Source of the DNA: JBBRHH01 sp038222915
GTDB lineage: Bacteria; Planctomycetota; Phycisphaerae; Tepidisphaerales; Tepidisphaeraceae
Assembly: GCA_038222915.1 (NCBI GenBank)
Contig: JBBRHH010000187.1
Coordinates: 1 to 10,127 of the forward strand
DNA length: 10,127 bases
Reading direction: 5' to 3'
Shown here: piece after piece, positions 1 through 6,310 of the stretch
Layout: each line of letters begins with the position of its first letter
Position numbering within the stretch: position 1 is the stretch's first letter
Translations under genes and position numbers: made by a program
The notes under the pieces: model-generated
The model's input: only the letters and a program-made list of their open reading frames with translations
Told to the model about the DNA's origin: nothing
Database searches by the model: none

Positions 1-80
1 GTTTCGTTTACGTACACAGTGAAGTAGGAGCGCGGCTGGATGTGATTCAGGCGAAAGCGGATGGACAGGAGTCGTGGAGC

Positions 81-1175
81 ATGAAAGGTCTTGGCCGAAA
101 TACGGCGTTGGCGGCGATTGCTGTGCTATGCCTCTGTGGACCGTGGGCCGTGGCGGACGACACGCCGGATGCAAAGGGCAAGTGGACCAGCGTCTCGGAC
201 AAGCTGGTCAACTCTTCGAAGGTCGGAGATTTTGCAGGGGTGCCGAGCGACAAGCAGAAGACGACCGGCGTTGCGGTAGACCGCGCGACCGGGGCCGTCT
301 TCGTCGTCCTCAACGGCAGCGGCGAAGTCTGGCGCAGCTCCGATGTGGGAAAAAATTACGAACGCATCGATGGCGGCAAGCTTCGCGGCCGGTGTGAGAC
401 GGGATGGTCGCTGAACGTCGATCCCAACGACGGCCGGCGGATGGCGTGTTTCCTCATCTATGGAAACGGCGGTCTGACGTTGGACGGCGGCAAGACCTGG
501 AAGGCCTATGGCGGCACCGTGGATTTCGCGGCCGTGGACTGGAGCGCGGCCGATCCGCAGGTGATGCTCGGCAACGCGCACGACGGCGGCGGAAAGGCAA
601 TGCTATCTTCCGACGGTGGCAAGACCTGGAAACTGGTCGCGACCGGAACAGAATCACGTAACGGCTCGGGCATTGGCCTCGGCGTCATTGACGCCCAGAC
701 ATTGTTGTTGCACCGCAAGGACAAATCCGGCATCGAGCGGAGCACGGACGGCGGGCAGACCTGGGAGCAAGTCTCAGCGCTAAACCCGGCCGGCCGTGTC
801 GCGGTGGTTTTCAAGGAGGCCGTCTACTGGGCCGGCCCCGACGGGATCCTCGTAAGCAAAGACAAAGGAAAAACCTGGGAGATCCAGGGCACGGCGGTCG
901 AGGCGCTGCAGGGGCCCTTTTTCGGCAAGGATGAAAACCAGATGATGGTGGTCGGTCCGAAAGGTTTTTCAAAGACGAATGATCGGGCCAAAACATGGAA
1001 AATCGTAGCCCCACTCGCCGGCCTCGAATCGGAACTGGATCCGGATAATCCAATATTCAAGAACAACAAGCTCCGTATTTCCTGGTTCGACAATTTCGCC
1101 TGGGATCCGGTTCACAATGCGATCTATCACAGCCGAATGCTCGAAGCAACGCGGAGATACCTGGTGGTGGAATAG
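81..1175 (+). CDS. Secreted Asp-box (BNR) repeat beta-propeller protein
   Basis: The 364-residue product starts with a typical Sec signal peptide: MKGLGR, a hydrophobic stretch, and a likely cut after Ala-Val-Ala at residues 23-25. It then shows six Asp-box motifs (S-x-D-x-G-x-T-W type) at about residues 86, 133, 176, 221, 259 and 299. The first (SSDVGKNY) and last (TNDRAKTW) are degenerate; the middle four are near-perfect (for example SSDGGKTW, STDGGQTW). The 38-47 residue period fits one box per blade of a six-bladed propeller. Such proteins are often auto-named exo-alpha-sialidase, but Asp boxes mark only the fold, and I recognise no sialidase active site. Substrate and role are unknown; the location is probably periplasmic or extracellular. 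I chose the ATG at 81 because AGGAG lies at 67-71 with a 9-nt spacer and the signal peptide begins there. A GTG at 42 is in frame but would bury the signal peptide. The coding strand is G-rich, unlike all other genes here. Confidence 0.85.
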   Translation: MKGLGRNTALAAIAVLCLCGPWAVADDTPDAKGKWTSVSDKLVNSSKVGDFAGVPSDKQKTTGVAVDRATGAVFVVLNGSGEVWRSSDVGKNYERIDGGKLRGRCETGWSLNVDPNDGRRMACFLIYGNGGLTLDGGKTWKAYGGTVDFAAVDWSAADPQVMLGNAHDGGGKAMLSSDGGKTWKLVATGTESRNGSGIGLGVIDAQTLLLHRKDKSGIERSTDGGQTWEQVSALNPAGRVAVVFKEAVYWAGPDGILVSKDKGKTWEIQGTAVEALQGPFFGKDENQMMVVGPKGFSKTNDRAKTWKIVAPLAGLESELDPDNPIFKNNKLRISWFDNFAWDPVHNAIYHSRMLEATRRYLVVE

Positions 1176-1250
1176 TGGGCCTGTCTCAACGCACAGCCCC
1201 ATTCCCACGCTCATCCCCACCCCTCTCGGATCCGATCAATTCTTAGGACC

Positions 1251-1280
1251 TTGACCCAAATCCAAACCGCCAGATAGGCT
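1251..1280 (+). promoter_or_regulatory. Weak promoter candidate for the ATP-grasp gene
   Basis: In the 111-bp gap after the propeller gene, TTGACC at 1251-1256 resembles a -35 box (5 of 6). The hexamer 18 bp further, TAGGCT at 1275-1280, matches a -10 box only 3 of 6. If used, transcription would start almost on the TTG start codon at 1287, giving a leaderless message. A perfect 10-bp palindrome (TCGGATCCGA) sits just upstream at 1226-1235. This is suggestive only. Confidence 0.2.
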
Positions 1281-1286
1281 CCGACT

Positions 1287-2420
1287 TTGGCTGTTAATAT
1301 CGGACAATCGCACTTCGCACGTCTCCTCCGCAGGTGGAAAGAGATAGGCCGCGCCGCCAGGGGATATGGCGTCAGCCGCCTCGCCGTCACCGCACACGCC
1401 TGGCGTCTGCGCAGAAAATACGGCTTCAATGTCGATGAGCTACTCGCCACCGGCCTGATCAACCCCGCCATCCCCGAAGAATCCATGTCGGGCCGCATCT
1501 CCAAGCGCAACCTACTCCGCGCCCAGATGCGCTTGAATCCCAAATGGGCCATCGGCCTCGCCACCGACAAAGCCGTCTTCTACTCCTACGCCGCCGGCCT
1601 CGGCATCCCAGTTCCTCCCCTCTGCGCCGTCTTCACCGGCCCAACCAACGGATTCACACCCAAGGGTCAAATCCTCTGCGGCCTCGCAGACTGGCAGCGC
1701 CTCTTCGAAACCCTCCCCAGCGAATTCATCGTCAAACCCGCCGACGCCTGCTACGGCAGCGGCTTCAACCGCTTCTCACGCAAAGACGGCAGATTCGTCG
1801 ATGGTGCTGGCCTCTCCCTCGATTCCGAAGGCCTCTATCGTTGGCTTGCCTCCCACGAAAATTCCCACAAACTGGTTATCCAGGAACGCCTCTGGAATCA
1901 TTCCGCCCTCCAGAAATTGAGCGGCACCCAGTCCCTGCAAACGCTGCGGCTCGTCACCTACATTAACCCCGAAGGCCAGGGCGAATTTTTCGACGCCCTC
2001 TTCAAAATTATCGTCGGCGATAACCTCACCGACAATTTTCATTGGGGAACAACCGGCAACCTCGTCTCGCGCCTGAACCGCGACCAGGGCACCCTCGGCG
2101 TCGCCCTCGGCGCATCGCCCACGGGGTTGGGCCTTACCTCCCACCAGCGCCACCCCCAAACCGGCCGCCAAATCGCTGGCTTCCAACTCCCGCATTTCCA
2201 GGAGGCCGTCGCCCTCGTCAAGCGCACCGCCGCCTTGCTCCTGCCCCTCCGCTCCATTGGCTGGGACGTCGCCTTAACCGACGCCGGCCCCATCATCATC
2301 GAAGGCAACCCCTGGTGGGACCCGGCCAACGGCATCGTCCAACCCAATTCCCCTGGCATCATTCAGCCCACCTACATGGAGCTGCTAAAGAGCCTCCGAT
2401 TGACACCGGCCGACGCGTAG
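1287..2420 (+). CDS. Sugar-transfer-associated type ATP-grasp domain protein
   Basis: The 377-residue product reads as an ATP-grasp enzyme, which joins an ATP-activated carboxylate to an amine or thiol. Visible features are a basic helical N-terminus (about 1-60), TDKAVFY (Lys95), the strand and glycine loop FIVKPADACYGSGF (Lys150, 147-160), VIQERL (Glu200), HPQTG (289-293) and the metal-binding end GWDVAL...IIIEGN (Asp327, Glu339, Asn341). The HPxTG segment and the GWDVA/EGN ending resemble the family Pfam calls ATPgrasp_ST, usually found in exopolysaccharide gene clusters. The substrate is unknown, and no glycosyltransferase or polymerase lies in this window, so it may be an orphan copy. 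The start is TTG: a stop codon at 1275-1277 leaves no other start upstream, and no clear Shine-Dalgarno precedes it. A later start is possible, but the catalytic domain is unaffected. No signal peptide; presumably cytoplasmic. It is convergent with katG, 38 bp away, with no convincing terminator between them. Confidence 0.83.
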   Translation: MAVNIGQSHFARLLRRWKEIGRAARGYGVSRLAVTAHAWRLRRKYGFNVDELLATGLINPAIPEESMSGRISKRNLLRAQMRLNPKWAIGLATDKAVFYSYAAGLGIPVPPLCAVFTGPTNGFTPKGQILCGLADWQRLFETLPSEFIVKPADACYGSGFNRFSRKDGRFVDGAGLSLDSEGLYRWLASHENSHKLVIQERLWNHSALQKLSGTQSLQTLRLVTYINPEGQGEFFDALFKIIVGDNLTDNFHWGTTGNLVSRLNRDQGTLGVALGASPTGLGLTSHQRHPQTGRQIAGFQLPHFQEAVALVKRTAALLLPLRSIGWDVALTDAGPIIIEGNPWWDPANGIVQPNSPGIIQPTYMELLKSLRLTPADA

Positions 2421-2458
2421 TCGCCGTCAGGCCGATCGACCAGATCCACACCGAATCC

Positions 2459-4714
2459 TTAGGCCAGATCAAATCGATCAAGGTTCATCACCTTATCCCA
2501 CGCCGCAACGAAGTCGTTTACAAACTTCTTCTGCGCATCCGCACAGGCGTACACCTCGGCTAGCGCACGAAGTTGGGAATTGGAACCAAACACCAGATCC
2601 ACGCGCGTTCCCGTCCATTTGATCGCGCCCGTGGCGCGGTCGCGGCCCTCAAACAGGTTGGCGTCGTCCGACACCGCCTTCCATTCGGTACCCATGTCGA
2701 GCAGGTTCACGAAGAAGTCGTTGGTCAATGCCTCCGGCCGCTTTGTGAACACGCCGTTTTGAGACTGGCCCTCGTTGGCATTCAGCACACGCAGCCCGCC
2801 GACAAGGACAGTCATCTCCGGCGCGGTCAATGTGAGCAATTGAGCCTTGTCGATCAGCAGACTCTCGGCCGGCACGACAAACCTCGCCTTGAGGTAGTTG
2901 CGAAACCCGTCGGCGACCGGTTCCAGAAATCCGACGGAAACGACATCTGTTTGTTCCGGCGAGGCGTCCATCCGGCCAGGCGTAAACGCAACCGATACGA
3001 CGTGCCCCGCCGTCTTCGCCGCTTGCTCGACCGCAGCACTGCCCGCCAGCACGATCAGGTCAGCCAGCGATATCTTCTTGCCGCCGGTCTGCCCCGCGTT
3101 GAACTCGCTTCGAATGCCTTCAAGAGTTTTGATGACCTTCGCCAACTGCGCCGGTTGGTTCACCTGCCAATCCTTCTGCGGAGCCAGGCGAATGCGCCCC
3201 CCGTTGGCGCCGCCGCGCCTGTCGGAACCGCGAAACGTCGACGCCGACGCCCATGCCGTCGACACCAATTGCGAAACCGTCAGGCCCGACGCCAGGATTT
3301 TCTTCTTGAGTGCGGCGGCGTCGGTCTCATCGATCAGCTTGTGATCGACGGCGGGAATCGGATCCTGCCAGATCAATTCTTCCGCGGGCGCCTCCGGGCC
3401 GAGATAGCGGACGCGAGGCCCCATGTCGCGGTGTGTCAGCTTGAACCACGCCCGCGCAAACGCGTCGGCGAATTGGCCGGGGTTGGCGAGAAATCGCCGC
3501 GAGATCTTCTCATACGCGGGGTCCACGCGCAATGCGATGTCGGTCGTCAGCATCGACGGCGCAATCCGCTTCGACTTATCGTGGGCATGCGGCACCGTTC
3601 CCGCGCCGGCGTCGCCTTTGGGCTTCCACTGCTGCGCCCCGGCCGGGCTTTTGGTCAGTTCCCACTCGTAGCCCAGAAGATTCTCAAAGAAGTTGTTGCT
3701 CCACTGCGTGGGCGTGGTCGTCCAAGTCACCTCCAGGCCGCTGGTGATCGCGTCGCCGCCTCTGCCCGTGCCGTAGCTGTTCTTCCACCCCAGTCCCTGA
3801 TCCTCGACGCCGGCCGCCTCAGGCTCGGGAGCGACATGCGACGTCGGCGCCGCGCCATGCGTCTTGCCAAACGAATGCCCGCCCGCGATCAGCGCAACCG
3901 TCTCTTCATCGTTCATCGCCATTCGGCCAAACGTCTCGCGAATATCAACAGCCGCCTTCGCAGGATCGGGATTGCCGTCGGGCCCTTCGGGGTTCACATA
4001 AATCAGCCCCATCTGCACCGCCGCCAGCGGCTTCTCCAGATTGCGGTCGTGAATCTTCCCATCCGCGTCGTCATCCGACACCGTCACGCCCCCGGCCTTC
4101 TCCACGCCCTCAGAACCGTTGGCGTAGCGAATGTCGCCGCCCAGCCACGTGCGCTCAGCGCCCCAATACACATCGTGATCGGGTTCCCACGTGTCCTCGC
4201 GACCGCCGGCAAATCCAAACGTCTTAAAACCCATCGTCTCGAGGGCGACGTTGCCCGTTAAAATCATCAGGTCCGCCCACGAAATCTTCCGCCCATACTT
4301 CTGTTTGATCGGCCACAACAAACGACGCGCCTTGTCCAGGCTCACATGGTCCGGCCAACTGTTCAGCGGCGCAAATCGCTGCTGCCCGCGACCCCCGCCG
4401 CCCCGCCCATCCCCGGTGCGATACGTACCCGCGCTATGCCACGCCATCCGAATGAACAACGGACCATAGTGTCCAAAATCCGCCGGCCACCAATCCTGCG
4501 AATCGGTCATCAACGCCGCCAGATCCATCTTCACAGCCGCCAGGTCAAGGCTCTTAAACTCTTTGGCGTAGTCGAAGTCCGCGCCCATCGGATTGGACCT
4601 CGATGAATGCTGGTGCAGCAGCTCAACGTTCAAGTGCTTCGGCCACCAGTCCCGATTCGACGTGCCGGTGGTCGGGGCGCCGTGGTTGAATGGACACTTG
4701 GCTTCGGTCGACAT
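2459..4714 (-). CDS. katG: Catalase-peroxidase KatG
   Basis: The 751-residue product is a complete two-domain catalase-peroxidase, the haem enzyme that breaks down hydrogen peroxide and also oxidises electron donors. The N-terminal haem domain keeps all key residues: distal Arg89-Trp92-His93 (RMAWHSAGTYR), Tyr239 (GLIYVNPEGP) and Met265 (GRMAMNDEE), which with Trp92 form the Trp-Tyr-Met adduct needed for catalase activity. The proximal triad is His280 (GGHSFGKTHG), Trp331 and Asp392, and the mobile arginine is Arg429 (LTHRDMGP). Ser325 corresponds to Mycobacterium tuberculosis Ser315. The degenerate C-terminal domain (about 450-751) lacks haem ligands, as usual. The segment between Trp92 and Tyr239 is about 25 residues longer than in M. 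tuberculosis KatG, as an Asp-rich loop near 199-225. There is no signal peptide, so it is cytoplasmic. The ATG is preceded on the minus strand by AGGAGAA, about 7 nt away. Peroxide-responsive control is likely by analogy, but I see no clear OxyR, PerR or Fur site. Confidence 0.98.
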   Translation of the reverse strand: MSTEAKCPFNHGAPTTGTSNRDWWPKHLNVELLHQHSSRSNPMGADFDYAKEFKSLDLAAVKMDLAALMTDSQDWWPADFGHYGPLFIRMAWHSAGTYRTGDGRGGGGRGQQRFAPLNSWPDHVSLDKARRLLWPIKQKYGRKISWADLMILTGNVALETMGFKTFGFAGGREDTWEPDHDVYWGAERTWLGGDIRYANGSEGVEKAGGVTVSDDDADGKIHDRNLEKPLAAVQMGLIYVNPEGPDGNPDPAKAAVDIRETFGRMAMNDEETVALIAGGHSFGKTHGAAPTSHVAPEPEAAGVEDQGLGWKNSYGTGRGGDAITSGLEVTWTTTPTQWSNNFFENLLGYEWELTKSPAGAQQWKPKGDAGAGTVPHAHDKSKRIAPSMLTTDIALRVDPAYEKISRRFLANPGQFADAFARAWFKLTHRDMGPRVRYLGPEAPAEELIWQDPIPAVDHKLIDETDAAALKKKILASGLTVSQLVSTAWASASTFRGSDRRGGANGGRIRLAPQKDWQVNQPAQLAKVIKTLEGIRSEFNAGQTGGKKISLADLIVLAGSAAVEQAAKTAGHVVSVAFTPGRMDASPEQTDVVSVGFLEPVADGFRNYLKARFVVPAESLLIDKAQLLTLTAPEMTVLVGGLRVLNANEGQSQNGVFTKRPEALTNDFFVNLLDMGTEWKAVSDDANLFEGRDRATGAIKWTGTRVDLVFGSNSQLRALAEVYACADAQKKFVNDFVAAWDKVMNLDRFDLA

Positions 4715-5029
4715 GCGTTTTTCTCCTGAGTACTAGTCCAATGAGCGACACTGTCGCATCGCAGAAATCTCGTTTACGCGCCGATAGTATGGCAACATCG
4801 CCACGAGTTCTACCTGTGGCAAGATGCCCAAACAGGGTGTGAGCTGCATCCGTCCACGATGAAGTATCAAGCACCAGTCCCATCCAGATCCCACTGCCGC
4901 ATCGTTGTCGATGAACCGCGAAGCGCGGACGGAAAGCTGTTTTTTCCATCCCCAAGCTTCTCGCCAGCGGGTATCATCGCCCCGGTCGTATCACTTTCAC
5001 TTTTTGGTGCAATCAACTCGAGGCGTCCC
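4715..5029. other. Divergent intergenic region, katG / secreted protein
   Basis: These 315 bp separate the divergent starts of katG and the secreted-protein gene at 5030, so both promoters should lie here. The katG Shine-Dalgarno is at about 4722-4728. TACTAT on the minus strand (4791-4796 region) could be a katG -10 box, but no good -35 box lies 16-18 bp above it. On the plus strand TATCAT at 4972-4977 is a similar lone -10-like hexamer. A small GC hairpin with a later T run is listed separately. An in-frame ATG at 4859 would extend the downstream gene through this region; I reject it because the signal peptide and Shine-Dalgarno place the start at 5030. I see no other gene. Confidence 0.55.
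4916..4945 (+). other. Small GC hairpin followed by a T run
   Basis: CCGCG (4916-4920) and CGCGG (4924-4928) form a 5-bp stem with a 3-nt loop. Eleven bases later comes a run of six T (4940-4945). The gap is too long for a canonical intrinsic terminator, and no gene upstream on this strand needs one. It could be a leader attenuator or chance. Confidence 0.15.
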
Positions 5030-6130
5030 ATGACCAACCGCGACCGCGTCTACGTGGCTCTCTGCATAGTTCTTGCTTCTTTCGCGACCACACTCCACGC
5101 CCAGCCCGCCACCCAGCCCGTTCAAACCGGCAAATCCGTAGGCGGCCCCATCCTTGGCCCCGTCGTCGGCGTCGGCCGTGGCACGCCACTCACTCCCGCG
5201 CAGGAAGCTGAAGAAAAGCAAAATCAGATCAAGCAGCTCATCCAACAGTTCGTCGCCGACGACGAAAGCCTCAGCGTCCTCGCCGCCGCCCAGCTCGCGC
5301 AGATGGGCAAGGAAGCCACGCCGCTCCTCGAACAGGCCGCCGCCGACAAAACGCTCGCCCCGCCCGTCAAGCAGCGATTCGACCTCCTCCTGGCCACCAT
5401 AAAATCCGACACCGCCGCCCGCGCCTCTTTCGACAATTACCTCAAGGGGAAAAACATCGCCGGCGGCAACATCGGCCCGGTCGTTGACGAAACCCTGCGC
5501 CAGGCCTTCCCCAAACACGTCTTCTATGTGCTTCGTTTCCGCCAGTTCCCCGTCGCCCGTGAAGTGCCTCCTGGAATGAGCGCCAGCAACATCTTCGTCG
5601 TCAACCCCGACAACAGCGTCAAGTCGCTGCTCGACACGCAGGCCGCCAAAAATTTCTTCCAGGCTGCATATCCGCCGGCCAAATCTGACGACACCCTCAA
5701 ACTCGCCGCCCGGGCATGGCTGCGCATTTCCCAGGAATGGCGTCAGGACGGTTTCTATCAATTCACCATCCCCGCCGACGCCGTCGCCGTCGACAACAGC
5801 GACGAAAAAAATCCCCGCGTCACTGCCAAGGCCGTGGTCGCCGGCGGCGGCAACGCCGGCCGCATCAGCGTCACCCTCACCTTCGACGCCGCCGGCAAGC
5901 TCACCAGCGCCGCCGAAGAAGCCGCCCTCCGCGAAGGCGTCCGCCCCCTCTGTCAGGCCACCAAACTCCTCGACCCCGATCCCATCGTTCAGGGCATGGC
6001 CAGGCAATCCATCCGCGTCATGGGCAGCAATGCGAGAGAATATCTGATCGAACAACGCGCCAAAGCCGCGCCAAAACTCCAAGCCGCCATCGACGAAATC
6101 TGGCAGCAAATTCAAGCCGACGGCCGTTAG
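5030..6130 (+). CDS. Secreted protein of unknown function with split HEAT-like segments
   Basis: I do not recognise this 366-residue protein. It starts with a clear signal peptide (charged MTNRDR, hydrophobic core, likely cut after LHA at residue 24), then a short Q/P/A/T-rich and glycine-rich linker (25-55). Residues about 60-125 are helical and HEAT-like (AAAQLAQMGKEATPLLEQ at 85-102). Residues about 165-290 look like a mixed or beta domain (FYVLRFRQFPVA, FYQFTIPADAVAV, GRISVTLTFDAAGKL). Residues about 311-362 return to a HEAT-like pair of helices (LLDPDPIVQGMARQSIRVMG). The two helical segments share an MG...A...L(L/I)EQ pattern. It is probably periplasmic; a scaffold or binding role is only a guess. 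The ATG at 5030 is chosen because GAGG at 5019-5023 region lies about 6 nt upstream and the signal peptide begins there; an in-frame ATG at 4859 adds 57 residues of unlikely sequence. Codons are strongly C-ending. It lies 180 bp before the lptD-like gene, which has its own promoter. Confidence 0.8.
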   Translation: MTNRDRVYVALCIVLASFATTLHAQPATQPVQTGKSVGGPILGPVVGVGRGTPLTPAQEAEEKQNQIKQLIQQFVADDESLSVLAAAQLAQMGKEATPLLEQAAADKTLAPPVKQRFDLLLATIKSDTAARASFDNYLKGKNIAGGNIGPVVDETLRQAFPKHVFYVLRFRQFPVAREVPPGMSASNIFVVNPDNSVKSLLDTQAAKNFFQAAYPPAKSDDTLKLAARAWLRISQEWRQDGFYQFTIPADAVAVDNSDEKNPRVTAKAVVAGGGNAGRISVTLTFDAAGKLTSAAEEAALREGVRPLCQATKLLDPDPIVQGMARQSIRVMGSNAREYLIEQRAKAAPKLQAAIDEIWQQIQADGR

Positions 6131-6139
6131 CACACACTT

Positions 6140-6160
6140 TTCCAAATGTGAGTTTTGGAA
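6140..6160 (+). terminator. Hairpin after the secreted-protein gene, possible terminator
   Basis: TTCCAAA (6140-6146) and TTTGGAA (6154-6160) form a perfect 7-bp stem with a 7-nt loop, starting 10 bp after the stop codon. It is AT-rich and has no T run behind it, so it is weak as an intrinsic terminator. Immediately after it lies a short palindrome, CTGAATTTCAG (6170-6180). Confidence 0.3.
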
Positions 6161-6219
6161 TCTGAGATTCTGAATTTCAGACGACGCTTTGCTCCTGCTG
6201 ATCTTACTTCGGATACACC

Positions 6220-6247
6220 TTGCCCCTTATCCCCCCCTCTCTATAAT
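6220..6247 (+). promoter_or_regulatory. Sigma70-type promoter of the lptD-like gene
   Basis: A perfect TATAAT -10 box lies at 6242-6247. TTGCCC at 6220-6225 (4 of 6 to TTGACA) is 16 bp upstream, with a C-rich spacer. The predicted start near 6254 leaves a leader of about 57 nt with AGGAG just before the GTG start. This is the best promoter match in the window. Confidence 0.65.
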
Positions 6248-6310
6248 GCCGCCCACGAACAAACCCATCAGTAGCCATGGGATGTCCCGTCAACGAAAAG
6301 GAGTCATTGG

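Noticed and set aside
42..80. GTG at 42 as start of the propeller gene
   Set aside because: It would put 13 polar residues before the signal peptide; the ATG at 81 has a good AGGAG.
2421..2458. Bidirectional terminator between the ATP-grasp gene and katG
   Set aside because: Only a 4-bp stem (CGAC/GTCG, around 2411-2423) and no T run; too weak to annotate.
2573..4261. 562-codon plus-strand frame opposite katG
   Set aside because: It is arginine-rich, has no recognisable domain, and lies fully antisense to an unmistakable KatG.
4623..4955. 110-codon minus-strand frame over the katG start
   Set aside because: It overlaps the katG coding region in another frame, has no ribosome site and no recognisable sequence.
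4859..5029. ATG at 4859 as start of the secreted protein
   Set aside because: It adds 57 residues of unlikely sequence before a perfect signal peptide; the ATG at 5030 has its own ribosome site.
4997..6145. 382-codon minus-strand frame opposite the secreted-protein gene
   Set aside because: Gly/Ala/Val/Glu-rich shadow; the plus frame has the signal peptide and Shine-Dalgarno.
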